A program made the position numbers and the translations under genes. A stretch of DNA of 64,000 bases from Chitinophagaceae bacterium (lineage in GTDB: Bacteria > Bacteroidota > Bacteroidia > Chitinophagales > Chitinophagaceae). Location of the stretch: contig JAHBTL010000003.1 in the NCBI GenBank assembly GCA_019638615.1, forward strand, positions 124,001 through 188,000, read 5' to 3'. The notes beneath the pieces were generated by a model that was given only the letters and a program-made list of their open reading frames with translations, ran no database searches and was not told where the DNA came from. This document shows positions 45,215 through 54,025 of this stretch, in pieces (the first letter of the stretch is position 1; each line of letters begins with the position of its first letter).

Positions 45215-45381
45215 GGTATAAGGTATAGGGTGTAAGGCCATTAATGAAAAAATGAAAAGCGCTTTGTGTAACACTGTGTCTTGGTGTCTTTGTGCCTGCC
45301 GGCATAGGCAGGGTTCAAAATCAAAATTCAGGATTGAGCACCATGACCGATCTTGAATCTCAAATCTCAAATTTCAAATCA
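45206..45381. repeat. Period-7 array A10 between purK and purE
   Basis: AAGGTGT, AGGGTAT, AAGGTAT, AGGGTGT, AAGGCCA (45206-45240) begin inside the last codons of purK; the stop TAG is at 45212-45214. AAATCTC/AAATTTC words (about 45353-45381) end 3 bp before the purE start codon. The middle (45241-45352) is not repeat-like. Confidence 0.8.
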
Positions 45382-45384
45382 CAC

Positions 45385-45906
45385 ATGAACCCGATGGTTG
45401 GAATTATTATGGGCAGCGACAGCGACCTGAATGTAATGCAGGCCGCCGCCGATATACTGAAAGCGTTTGATATTCCTTTTGAACTGACAGTGGTATCGGC
45501 GCATCGAACTCCATTGCGCATGGTATCGTATGCCTCGGAAGCGCAGCAAAGAGGACTGAAAGTGATCATTGCCGGAGCCGGAGGGGCGGCGCATTTACCC
45601 GGCATGGTAGCTTCGCTTACTCCGTTACCTGTAATAGGTGTGCCCGTAAAATCATCCAATTCTATTGACGGCTGGGATTCTGTTTTATCCATACTGCAAA
45701 TGCCAAATGGTATACCCGTTGCAACGGTTGCCCTGAATGCTGCTAAAAACGCTGGCATACTCGCCGCTTCCATTATCGGCGCTTTTGATCCTGCCATTGG
45801 CAATAAAGTAGCCGCCTATAAAAAATCGCTGGAAGAAGAAGTTGTAAAAAAAGCAGGCAATCTTAAAAAGCAGGGCTGGAATAATTGTTTTGATAAAGAG
45901 GAATGA
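45385..45906 (+). CDS. purE: 5-(carboxyamino)imidazole ribonucleotide mutase
   Basis: PurE moves the carboxyl group made by PurK to carbon 4 of the imidazole ring. ATG 45385 gives the normal length of 173 residues; a longer frame from 45292 reads through repeat sequence (LESQISNFK) and is rejected. Signatures are [13 protein letters not shown] (residues 6-18), SAHRTP with catalytic His40 and [15 protein letters not shown]. It works in sequence with PurK, whose gene is upstream on the same strand. Confidence 0.97.
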   Translation: MNPMVGIIMGSDSDLNVMQAAADILKAFDIPFELTVVSAHRTPLRMVSYASEAQQRGLKVIIAGAGGAAHLPGMVASLTPLPVIGVPVKSSNSIDGWDSVLSILQMPNGIPVATVALNAAKNAGILAASIIGAFDPAIGNKVAAYKKSLEEEVVKKAGNLKKQGWNNCFDKEE

Positions 45907-46034
45907 GCGATTTCTGATTTGATATTTGAGATTTGAAATTAGATCAACCTGCTCTCCGCACCTTATTCCTTGCTCCCCTTCTTGTATGGTGACAGATATG
46001 AAATACTGCATTCCAATTTCAAATCTCCAATCCC
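45907..46034. repeat. Period-7 inverted array A11 between converging purE and argS
   Basis: TGATTTG, ATATTTG, AGATTTG, AAATTAG (about 45917-45944) face AATTTCA/AATCTCC words (about 46013-46031). The latter run to within a few bases of the argS stop codon. The arms could pair on either transcript and may serve as a shared terminator; there is no conventional GC-rich stem. Confidence 0.75.
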
Positions 46035-47822
46035 CTACATTCGTTCCGGAACGGTCACCCCCACCAGTTGCATACCCGAAGCGATGACGTTAGCCGTCAT
46101 TTGACAAAGCCGCAGCCTTAGTTGTTTTTTATCTTCGGTTTCCGCTTTTAAAACCCGGTGTTCGGTTACAAATGAATTGAATGTTTTGGCAAGATCGTAA
46201 CAGTAATTCACGATGGCAGAGGGATTGTGCTCATCGGCTGCCTGCCGGATCATAGCGGGATACTGCTCAAGCAGGATGATCAGTTCTCTTTCAAGCTTCA
46301 GCAGGCTTTCATTTCCCTGGAATATATAGTTATCATTAACAGCTTTATTCCTTAATATGGCTTTCGCCCTTGCATGCGAAAACTGGACGAACGAAGCGGT
46401 AAAGCCGTGGAAGTCTATGCTTTCTTCCGGGTTAAAGATCATCCGTTTTTTAGGATCCACCCTTAAAATGAAAAACTTCAGCGCGCCTAAGCCAATGGTA
46501 TTGTAAAGCTGCTGTAGTTCACCAGGTGTAAAATCATTTACCTTGCCCAGCTCTTCTGTTTTTTGTTGTGCTACAGCTACCATCTCATCCATAATATCAT
46601 CCGCGTCAACCACAGTGCCCTCGCGGGTTTTCATCCTGCCGGTAGGTAATTCCACCATGCCATAGCTCAAATGGTAAATGCCTTCAGACGAGGGGAGCCC
46701 CAGCTTTTCACATATCAGCTTCAATACTTTGAAATGATAGTTCTGCTCATCGCCTACCACGTATATGCTGCTGTCGTATCTGAACTCCTCGTATTTTTCT
46801 ACTGCCAGCCCTATATCCTGCGTGATATAAACCGCGGTACCGTCTTTCCTTTGTACAATCTTTTCATCCAGGCCTTCTTTTGTAAGGTCTACCCAAACGC
46901 TGCCATCTTCATTCCGGTAAAACACCCCTTTTTTCAATCCTTCTTCTACCAGTTGTTTGCCAAGCAGGTAAGTATTGCTTTCATAGTACATTTTATCAAA
47001 GCCGGCGCCTATCCGTTTGTAGGTTACGTCAAAGCCTTCATATACCCAACTGTTCATGGTTTTCCAAAGCGCTATTACATCCGGTTTCCCTGCTTCCCAA
47101 TCCACCAGCATCTGCTGTGCGGCCAACATGATGGGAGTATTTTTCTCAGCCTCTTCTTTACTCATGCCCGATGCAATCAGCTCGGTTGCCTGCTTTTTGT
47201 GCTCATTGCCAAACATCACATAATAATCCCCTACAAAATGATCTCCTTTGATGCCTGTGCTTTCGGGTGTAGCGCCATTGGCAAACAGTTGCCAGGCTAT
47301 CATGCTCTTACAGATATGAATACCCCTGTCGTTGGCAATGCAGGTTTTTACGATGTCGTATCCCTCGGCTTTTAGAATTTCAGCGATGCTCCAACCCAAA
47401 AAAATATTCCGCAAATGCCCCAGGTGCAAAGGTTTGTTGGTATTGGGTGAAGCATATTCAACCACTACCTTTTTGCCATTCGAAGGCTTTCTGCCAAAGG
47501 CTTTGTCGGTATAATGCGTATTGAGTATACCCGTCCAGCAGTTGTCGGCGATCACGAGGTTCAAAAAACCTTTGATAATATTATAGGATTGAAAAAGACC
47601 GGGATGTGTTTTCAGCAGGTGATCACCCAATGCGCTGCCGAGTGTATCGGGCGATAGTTTCAATGGCTTCAATAAATTAAACAGCACAATGGTATAATCA
47701 CCTTCAAACTCCGGTCGCGTTTGATTGATCTGGAAATGGTTGCCGGTAAACTCCTGCCGGTACAATTCGCCCAGCGCTTCCGTTACGGCTTTTTCTATGG
47801 TAGAAATAACAGACACATTCAT
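46035..47822 (-). CDS. argS: Arginyl-tRNA synthetase
   Basis: The class I aminoacyl-tRNA synthetase charges tRNA-Arg. ATG 47822 (595 residues) is chosen because the longer frame to 47861 would run through the probable promoter box at 47837. The HIGH motif is HLGH (133-136) in NTNKPLHLGHLRN. The KMSKS equivalent is GRMKTREGTVV. FHGFTASFVQFSHARAKAIL and the C-terminal anticodon-binding helix bundle are typical. The Add1-type N-terminal domain (FNLLKPLKLSP) is present. Confidence 0.96.
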   Translation of the reverse strand: MNVSVISTIEKAVTEALGELYRQEFTGNHFQINQTRPEFEGDYTIVLFNLLKPLKLSPDTLGSALGDHLLKTHPGLFQSYNIIKGFLNLVIADNCWTGILNTHYTDKAFGRKPSNGKKVVVEYASPNTNKPLHLGHLRNIFLGWSIAEILKAEGYDIVKTCIANDRGIHICKSMIAWQLFANGATPESTGIKGDHFVGDYYVMFGNEHKKQATELIASGMSKEEAEKNTPIMLAAQQMLVDWEAGKPDVIALWKTMNSWVYEGFDVTYKRIGAGFDKMYYESNTYLLGKQLVEEGLKKGVFYRNEDGSVWVDLTKEGLDEKIVQRKDGTAVYITQDIGLAVEKYEEFRYDSSIYVVGDEQNYHFKVLKLICEKLGLPSSEGIYHLSYGMVELPTGRMKTREGTVVDADDIMDEMVAVAQQKTEELGKVNDFTPGELQQLYNTIGLGALKFFILRVDPKKRMIFNPEESIDFHGFTASFVQFSHARAKAILRNKAVNDNYIFQGNESLLKLERELIILLEQYPAMIRQAADEHNPSAIVNYCYDLAKTFNSFVTEHRVLKAETEDKKQLRLRLCQMTANVIASGMQLVGVTVPERM

Positions 47823-47836
47823 TTGTAAAAGGGCTG

Positions 47837-47844
47837 CAAAAATA
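47837..47844 (-). promoter_or_regulatory. Bacteroidota-type -7 box for argS
   Basis: On the minus strand this reads TATTTTTG followed by C, an exact TAnnTTTG match 15 bp before ATG 47822. The transcript would have a very short leader. It fixes the start codon choice for argS. Confidence 0.6.
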
Positions 47845-47955
47845 AGGATATGAAAGTGCATTTTGTTAATCGGGCTGCGTTTTTGTAAAAGCTTTTTTAT
47901 CGCTTCTTTGTCCTGATTGTTTTTATTTTCGCAATGCTGAGCAAACTAATTGTTA

Positions 47956-49011
47956 ATGCCTGAATCGTTACTCACGCTTCGTATAGCAGCTATTGTACAG
48001 GAAACCCCGGAAGCAGCCACTTTTGTGCTGGAAAAAGCGGATGGAAAACCGGTGCTGTATAAAGCCGGGCAGTTCCTGACTTTTATCTTCTTTGTCAACG
48101 ATCGTGAAATAAGAAGATCTTATTCAATTTCTTCCACTCCGGGCATTGACAGCCGGCTGCAGATCACCGTTAAAAGAGTTCATAACGGAGAAATTTCCCG
48201 CCTCTTACTTGATCGTTATAAAACAGGAGATGAATTGACAGCGCTTCCTCCCTCCGGCAGGTTTGTAAATGAAGAGACGGATGAAGCGCCGCGGGATATA
48301 TTCTTCCTGGCCGCAGGAAGCGGCATTACTCCCGTTTTCTCTTTATTGAAAGAAGTATTATTGAAAGAAGGTTCCGGGAATGTGATCTTAATTTACCAGA
48401 ATCAAACAGCTACTTCTACCATATTCCGCAAGGAACTGGAACGCCTGGCAGCAGGATTTCCCCATACGTTTACCTGGATCAATTTTGAAAGCCAGGCGCC
48501 TGCACATCGCACCCGTAACAGAAAGCTTACCAACGACCGGTTAGAGAAGATCATTCCTGGACATACCAGGTACTCCAAGCGGAACGCAAAATTTTTTATT
48601 TGTGGCCCGGTTTCGTTTATGCGGATGTGCCAGTATACTATTATGCTGATGGGGTTTGAAGAAGCGCAAATTAAGAAAGAATATTTTGTGATTGATACCC
48701 CTCCTTCACCGCCTGTTATTGAAAACCCGCAACCAAGATCGGTAACCATTTACTCGGTGAACGATACCATCCGGTTTGAAACCCAATATCCTGCAACCAT
48801 TTTGCAATCTGCGCTGAACAAAGGGATTCAACTGCCTTACAGTTGCAAAGGAGGCAGATGCTCTGCCTGTGCTGCCAGGTGTATACAGGGAAAAGTAGTG
48901 ATGAGCATGAACGATGTGCTTACTGAAAAAGACCTGAAAGAAGGCCTTGTACTGACCTGTGTGGGGTATGCAGCAACAGATGTTGAACTGGAATTTCAGC
49001 AGGGAAAATAG
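47956..49011 (+). CDS. Ferredoxin-NADP-reductase-type flavoprotein with C-terminal 2Fe-2S domain
   Basis: The 351-residue protein (ATG 47956; a TTG lies two codons earlier) has three parts: an FAD-binding barrel with RRSYSISSTP (residues 53-62), an NAD(P)-binding domain with LAAGSGITPVFSLL (118-131), and a plant-type ferredoxin domain with Cys297, Cys302, Cys305 and Cys335 (PYSCKGGRCSAC). This is the layout of oxygenase reductases such as PaaE or HmpX-like proteins. It would pass electrons from NAD(P)H to a partner oxygenase or desaturase; no partner gene is nearby, so the pathway is open. Confidence 0.88.
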   Translation: MPESLLTLRIAAIVQETPEAATFVLEKADGKPVLYKAGQFLTFIFFVNDREIRRSYSISSTPGIDSRLQITVKRVHNGEISRLLLDRYKTGDELTALPPSGRFVNEETDEAPRDIFFLAAGSGITPVFSLLKEVLLKEGSGNVILIYQNQTATSTIFRKELERLAAGFPHTFTWINFESQAPAHRTRNRKLTNDRLEKIIPGHTRYSKRNAKFFICGPVSFMRMCQYTIMLMGFEEAQIKKEYFVIDTPPSPPVIENPQPRSVTIYSVNDTIRFETQYPATILQSALNKGIQLPYSCKGGRCSACAARCIQGKVVMSMNDVLTEKDLKEGLVLTCVGYAATDVELEFQQGK

Positions 49012-49073
49012 AGGCATTGCGCTGTTCGCCGGGATGCTGCTTTTCTTCCTGTTGTTTATATACGGCAGGAGAC

Positions 49074-49562
49074 TTATTCCATATCTTTCCCGGTAAACGC
49101 GAACGGTAACAGGTCGGCCGCATTGTTTATCACAAAAACCTGTCCTTCCAGTCCTCCTAAAACAAGCTGTATGGGAGTGTTTTGACGGATCTGCTGTTCC
49201 AGTAAGCTTTGCCGGCAAATGCCGCAGGGAAAAACGGGTTGCCTGCTCCATCCGGTTTTTTGGTTGCTATAGCTGATCGCAATGGTTGTTATGCCGGTGC
49301 CGGGATAAACAGATGATGCCGCGGACAACAATACCCTTTCCGCACATATTCCGACCGGGGAAGACGCGTTTTCCTGGTTGGTAGCCGTTATAGTTTCACC
49401 GTTTTCAAACATTGCGGCAGCGCCTACAAAAAAAAGCGAATAAGGCGCATAGGCGTTGACCGTAGCAGCCCGGGCTTTTTCAAGCAGCGTTCTGTAATGA
49501 ACAGGTAATTCGGCTGCACTGTTAAAAGCCTGGTAAGAAAAGTTGATGATCCCGGTTTTCAA
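49074..49562 (-). CDS. cdd: Cytidine deaminase
   Basis: The 162-residue homotetramer-type enzyme deaminates cytidine and deoxycytidine for pyrimidine salvage. Zinc-site residues are visible: Cys73-Ala-Glu75 in GICAER and Cys113 and Cys116 in PCGICRQ. The substrate segment NQENASSP corresponds to the usual NVENASYP. It lies 43 bp downstream of lepB and may share its transcript. Confidence 0.94.
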   Translation of the reverse strand: MKTGIINFSYQAFNSAAELPVHYRTLLEKARAATVNAYAPYSLFFVGAAAMFENGETITATNQENASSPVGICAERVLLSAASSVYPGTGITTIAISYSNQKTGWSRQPVFPCGICRQSLLEQQIRQNTPIQLVLGGLEGQVFVINNAADLLPFAFTGKDME

Positions 49563-49605
49563 TCTTCAGATTTAAGCATCCTGCATATAACATCCATACA
49601 AAAAT

Positions 49606-51096
49606 CTATTTGATGGATCTGAATATCCTGCTCCAGCGGGGCCCTTTGTTCCAACTGAACCATATCAGCGAGGCGCGTCCCACTACATGGTCTTCAGGAA
49701 CATATCCCCAGAATCTTGAGTCCTGCGAATTGTGCCTGTTATCTCCCATCATCCAGTAATAGTTCATGGCAAAAGTATACTGGTTGGTCTCCTTCCCGTT
49801 GATAATAAACCTGCCGTTGGTTTCCTGGAAAGAATTGCCTTCATATACTTCAATAATCCTACGGTAAAAAGCAATGTTTTCGGGTGTAAGCGTAATGGTC
49901 ACTCCTTTTTTGGGTATCCAGATGGGGCCGTAAAAATCTTCACTCCATTTATAATGGGCAGTATCGTTGGGAAATACTTTGGGAGTGTAAGGAATCACTT
50001 CTTTTTCCACTTTTACGACCATTGGCAGCTTGGCCATTCGCGCGGCTTCCTCATCGGTAAGGATGATCCAGTATTTCATAAGATTTTCCATATAGAACTG
50101 GCCACGCTGCGGGTCGGTTTCTACATTGAACTCCTCGTATAATTCATCATCATCTAAAAACTGGCCTTTGGTTTCAACAACATAGCGGTTTGCCAGATGT
50201 GGGGGATGATACCCTGGTTGCCCGTTAACATATACGATACCGCTTTTTATCTGTATACTGTCTCCCGGTATGCCTATACAGCGTTTAATAAAATTCTCCC
50301 GCTTGTCTACCGGGCGCACAATAATATCATCGCGGTCAAGCAGCGATGGGCGGTCGCCTCCGTAATCTTCACGGAGTATATCGTAATAATTCTTTTCCGA
50401 CTGAAATGCTCCCACTACCGTATCTCCCACAGGGTAGTTAAATACAACCACATCGTTTCTTTGTACATCGCTCGACCATAGCCGCCTGTAGGGAAGCTTG
50501 ATCCATTCAAGATAAGATTTGGTTCCTATAACGGGCGCCGTGTGATGCACAAATGGAATGGCAAGCGGAGTATTGGGCAACCGAGGCCCGTAACTTAGCT
50601 TGCTTACAAATAAGAAATCGTTCACCAGCAGGGTTTTTTCCATACTGCCTGTGGGAATTACATAAGCTTCAAAAATAAAAGTACGGATAATGGTTGCCGC
50701 TACCACTGCAAACACACCTGCATCAATCCACTCGCGGGCGGGAGATTTCTTGTAATTTTTTACCACCGCATTGCCTGAATATCTTTCATTTTTTGAATAG
50801 CCCAGGTACGGAAAATACAGGAAGGGAACAAATACGGCAGCGGCATGGTGCAATAAAGAGAACCTGCCAAAATGTTCTACAAAGCGGATATAAATCCAGA
50901 TGGTAATGAATTGTCCTATGATGGGAATAAACTGAAGAAAAAACCAATATTTTTTCAATGGCATTTTTTCTATCATCTCCCAGGTATTATAATAAGGGAT
51001 CAATGCTTTCCAGGGTTCGATGCCCGCTTTCTTAAACATGCCATACAGCCCGATATGAAAGCCAATAGCGCATACAATAAAAATTATCCAGCCCAT
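49606..51096 (-). CDS. lepB: Signal peptidase I, long form with extra N-terminal membrane domain
   Basis: The 496-residue protein is much longer than E. coli LepB (324). Residues 1-110 form an added domain with three hydrophobic segments (1-20, 50-72, 83-98). The catalytic part starts at a further membrane segment near 125-143. Catalytic Ser151 is in PTGSMEKTLL and the general-base Lys271 in RENFIKRCIGIPGDS; the closing box is MMGDNRHNSQDSRFWG. It removes signal peptides of exported proteins on the outer face of the inner membrane. The long inserted periplasmic region (about 280-430) is typical of Bacteroidota. Confidence 0.95.
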   Translation of the reverse strand: MGWIIFIVCAIGFHIGLYGMFKKAGIEPWKALIPYYNTWEMIEKMPLKKYWFFLQFIPIIGQFITIWIYIRFVEHFGRFSLLHHAAAVFVPFLYFPYLGYSKNERYSGNAVVKNYKKSPAREWIDAGVFAVVAATIIRTFIFEAYVIPTGSMEKTLLVNDFLFVSKLSYGPRLPNTPLAIPFVHHTAPVIGTKSYLEWIKLPYRRLWSSDVQRNDVVVFNYPVGDTVVGAFQSEKNYYDILREDYGGDRPSLLDRDDIIVRPVDKRENFIKRCIGIPGDSIQIKSGIVYVNGQPGYHPPHLANRYVVETKGQFLDDDELYEEFNVETDPQRGQFYMENLMKYWIILTDEEAARMAKLPMVVKVEKEVIPYTPKVFPNDTAHYKWSEDFYGPIWIPKKGVTITLTPENIAFYRRIIEVYEGNSFQETNGRFIINGKETNQYTFAMNYYWMMGDNRHNSQDSRFWGYVPEDHVVGRASLIWFSWNKGPRWSRIFRSIK

Positions 51097-51116
51097 TCGT
51101 TAGGTTTAAAAGTTGC

Positions 51117-51124
51117 CAAAAATA
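51117..51124 (-). promoter_or_regulatory. Bacteroidota-type -7 box for lepB
   Basis: On the minus strand this reads TATTTTTG, an exact TAnnTTTG match 20 bp before the lepB start codon. Confidence 0.6.
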
Positions 51125-51235
51125 GGATAAAATCGTTGATTATGCCGATATGTCGGTCTGCCGGGAGAATTGTTACAGGAATGAGCCGGAGAATTTGTTA
51201 AATCTGTTTCAGCGTATTTTATCATTAGCCGGCGG

Positions 51236-51895
51236 CTAAATAATTTCCTTTAAAATTTTCGATACTTCGGCTGCACGCTGAAATACCATGAAATGTCCTG
51301 CATTCTGGATAATATGGGTAGGAGAGAGGTTGGTTACCGGAAATATTTTATCGTTGGCACCATGCAGATGATAAACAGCCGGGGGCTGCCAGTTGTTTTG
51401 CCAGTTTAAAATATGATGGATAGACCATTTAAGGTAATCAGGATTTACTTTTTCCCTGTATTCATGCGCCAACTGTTTTTCTTCGGGAGTTGCAGCCCCT
51501 AAAAAATAGTTTTCTACAGGCGAAAACAGTTTCAGCGGACGCAGGTCATGCAATTTCCCTTTGGGAATAAGATAATCAAGCTTCAGCTTACCGGAAAAAC
51601 GCATCCACCCGGGCACTTCCCTGCTGTTGCGGATACTGGAAATTAAAATTAATTTGTCTACCGAAAGCAGTTTGGTTATTTCCAGGCTCATCATGCCACC
51701 AAAAGAAACGCCTATTAATACCGGCTCAGGATGCCTGATCTGGGTTGTCATGCGCCCGGCATAATGCGATAAATTTTCATTTTTTTCAGGAATCAGCCAT
51801 TTCAGGTAGTGGACTTCCGTATGGTCGCTCCATTCAAGCTTACTGAATATACGCTCATCAGATCCTAAGCCGCACATACAATACACTACTTTCAT
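51236..51895 (-). CDS. Small alpha/beta hydrolase
   Basis: The 219-residue protein has the short alpha/beta hydrolase layout: N-terminal strand VVYCMCGLGSDERIF, nucleophile elbow GVSFGG (Ser near 64), acid residue in HGANDKIFP and the catalytic histidine in NAGHFMVFQ near the C-terminus. No signal peptide. The substrate is unknown. It starts 5 bp after the response-regulator gene stops, so it is the second gene of a two-gene operon, and its role may relate to that regulator. Confidence 0.85.
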   Translation of the reverse strand: MKVVYCMCGLGSDERIFSKLEWSDHTEVHYLKWLIPEKNENLSHYAGRMTTQIRHPEPVLIGVSFGGMMSLEITKLLSVDKLILISSIRNSREVPGWMRFSGKLKLDYLIPKGKLHDLRPLKLFSPVENYFLGAATPEEKQLAHEYREKVNPDYLKWSIHHILNWQNNWQPPAVYHLHGANDKIFPVTNLSPTHIIQNAGHFMVFQRAAEVSKILKEII

Positions 51896-51900
51896 GCGAA

Positions 51901-53064
51901 CTACTTTTTAGGTACTACATAGCTGTCTATATCGGTTTTAACGATCGACTTGCCGGAAAGAATGACCAGTCGTTCCACCACGTTCCTGAGTTCCCGGATG
52001 TTCCCTGTCCAGTTATAGTTCTGCAACGATTTCAATGCATCTTCATCAATTTCTTTTTTGGGGATTCCGTATTCTGTGCATATATCCGATAAAAATTTAT
52101 CGACCAGCAGGGGAATATCGTCTTTACGGTCGTTTAGCGACGGTACATGTATAATGATCACGCTTAACCGATGGTATAGATCCAGCCTGAACTGCTTTTC
52201 TTCTACTTCCTGTAACAGGTCTTTATTGGTAGCGGCAATCACCCTAACGTCTACACTAATATCTTTATCGCCACCCACCCGTGTAATTTTTCCTTCCTGT
52301 AATGCCCTCAGTACTTTGGCTTGTGCATTCAGGCTCATGTCGCCTATTTCATCCAGGAACAAAGTACCACCATGCGCCTGCTCAAACTTGCCTATTCTTT
52401 GCTTGACGGCAGAGGTAAAGGATCCTTTTTCATGACCGAACAATTCACTTTCTATCAGTTCTCCCGGAATGGCTGCGCAGTTAACTTCTATCAAGGGGCT
52501 TTTTGACCGGTTACTTTTTTCATGTATCCACCTCGCTACCAGCTCCTTTCCTACACCGTTTTCCCCCATGATCATGACACGGGCGTCGGTAGGCGCTACT
52601 TTTTCAATGGTTTCTTTTATTTTAACGATCGGCGCCGACCCCCCTATCATTTCTTCCACCTTGGTTACTTTACGACGCAGCACCTTGGTTTCTGTTACCA
52701 GGTCGGTTTTATCCATGGCGTTCCGGATGGTGATCAGCAGCCTGTTAAGATCCGGCGGCTTGGAAATATAATCATAGGCTCCTTTCTTAACAGCCTCAAC
52801 AGCCGTTTCAATGGTACCATGCCCAGAGATCATTATGATAGGAATGTCCGGATTGATTTCTCTTACTTTGTCGAGGAACTCAATGCCATCTGTTTTAGGC
52901 ATTTTGATGTCGCACAATACAACATCATAGCTTTTTTCCCTGAACTTTTTCAGCCCTTCATCGCCGTCACCGGCTTCATCAATTTTATAACCTTCATACG
53001 ACAAAATTTCTCCCAGGGTTTTGCGTATCGCTTTTTCATCATCTATAATCAAAATATTCGACAT
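51901..53064 (-). CDS. Sigma-54-type response regulator lacking a DNA-binding domain
   Basis: The 387-residue NtrC-family protein has a receiver domain (residues 1-120, phosphoacceptor Asp52 in VVLCDIKMP, Lys102) and an AAA+ domain (about 138-375, Walker A GENGVGKE at 167-174, Walker B FLDEIGD at 236-242). The sigma-54 contact loop reads GSFTSA (214-219) instead of GAFTGA. It ends 12 residues after the AAA+ core, so the usual Fis-type helix-turn-helix is absent. It could act from solution or through a partner. No histidine kinase gene is adjacent. It is followed by a hydrolase gene at 5 bp. Confidence 0.93.
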   Translation of the reverse strand: MSNILIIDDEKAIRKTLGEILSYEGYKIDEAGDGDEGLKKFREKSYDVVLCDIKMPKTDGIEFLDKVREINPDIPIIMISGHGTIETAVEAVKKGAYDYISKPPDLNRLLITIRNAMDKTDLVTETKVLRRKVTKVEEMIGGSAPIVKIKETIEKVAPTDARVMIMGENGVGKELVARWIHEKSNRSKSPLIEVNCAAIPGELIESELFGHEKGSFTSAVKQRIGKFEQAHGGTLFLDEIGDMSLNAQAKVLRALQEGKITRVGGDKDISVDVRVIAATNKDLLQEVEEKQFRLDLYHRLSVIIIHVPSLNDRKDDIPLLVDKFLSDICTEYGIPKKEIDEDALKSLQNYNWTGNIRELRNVVERLVILSGKSIVKTDIDSYVVPKK

Positions 53065-53162
53065 AATGCTGACTGCTTTACCAAGCTGTTTTTATTATAA
53101 AATTTTTAACTCTTTAAATATGTGTACTATTCCGGTTGTGCATCTAAGGCAATATCCTATTT

Positions 53163-53170
53163 CAAAAATA
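53163..53170 (-). promoter_or_regulatory. Possible -7 box for the response-regulator operon
   Basis: On the minus strand this reads TATTTTTG, an exact TAnnTTTG match about 100 bp before the start codon at 53064. It sits right before the divergent gene at 53178, so its assignment is uncertain. Confidence 0.35.
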
Positions 53171-53177
53171 AGAAATT

Positions 53178-53951
53178 ATGATCTTGCGATTTTTTTTAAC
53201 AGGGTTGTTATTTGCAACATGCCAGGTCAACTCGGGTTCTGATAAGACCAATTTCATGCCAGACCCCGGCAAGGCCAGGGAAAATTATATAGCAAGGATT
53301 GGAGATCTAATATTGCCTCATGGGTACGAACGGGTTGAAGATACTGCTCGTTCATTTGCCAGCTGGCTGCGGAATATAAGATTAAAAGAAGACAAAACGG
53401 TTTACCTGTATAATGGCGAACGAAAAAGGAACCAGTCGGCACAATTCGCGGTACTGGATATCCCCTTAGGGCAAAAAGACCTGCAGCAATGCGCCGATGC
53501 AGTGATGCGGCTAAGGGCCCAATACCTGTTCGATCACAAAAGGTATGGGGAAATTTCATTTTCAGACAATGCCGGTACACATTATCGTTTTACAGACAAT
53601 GCTGATTCGTTGCAATTTGAAAAATACCTTGAAAAGGTTTTTGCATGGTGTGGAACCCTGTCGCTGGCCAAACAATTGCACCCGGTACCTGATATGAACA
53701 GGTTGCTGCCGGGGGATGTATTTATTAAGGGCGGGGCGCCCGGGCACGCTGTAATGGTAATGGATGTTGCGGTTAACAAATACGGGAAGAAAATATATAT
53801 GCTGGCTCAAAGCTATATGCCGGCACAGGATATACATCTTTTGGTAAATCCGGCTAGCGAAGGACAAAGTCCCTGGTATTCAGCCGATGGGAACCGCCCT
53901 GTTGTAACGCCGGAGTGGACTTTTGGTACAAATGCATTGATGAGATGGTAA
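53178..53951 (+). CDS. DUF4846 family exported protein
   Basis: The 257-residue protein starts with a short signal (ILRFFLTGLLFATC), probably a lipoprotein signal with Cys near residue 15. The mature part matches DUF4846: RIGDLILPHGYERV, FASWLRNIRLKEDKTVYLYNGERK, AVLDIPLGQKDLQQCADAVMRLRAQYLF, and LPGDVFIKGGAPGHAVMVMDVA near residue 180. The last section, with G-H-A in a beta-hairpin context, resembles amidase-like folds, but no function is established for the family. It is transcribed away from the response-regulator operon. Confidence 0.8.
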   Translation: MILRFFLTGLLFATCQVNSGSDKTNFMPDPGKARENYIARIGDLILPHGYERVEDTARSFASWLRNIRLKEDKTVYLYNGERKRNQSAQFAVLDIPLGQKDLQQCADAVMRLRAQYLFDHKRYGEISFSDNAGTHYRFTDNADSLQFEKYLEKVFAWCGTLSLAKQLHPVPDMNRLLPGDVFIKGGAPGHAVMVMDVAVNKYGKKIYMLAQSYMPAQDIHLLVNPASEGQSPWYSADGNRPVVTPEWTFGTNALMRW

Positions 53952-54025
53952 AGCAGAGAAATTTTATATGTATTTACATTCGATTTCGGCAGATGTTCTT
54001 ACCTTAATGCAAAATTTTAAAAACG

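Noticed and set aside
46671-47375. Plus-strand 234-codon frame inside argS
   Set aside because: It lies entirely antisense to the conserved catalytic region of argS and resembles no family.
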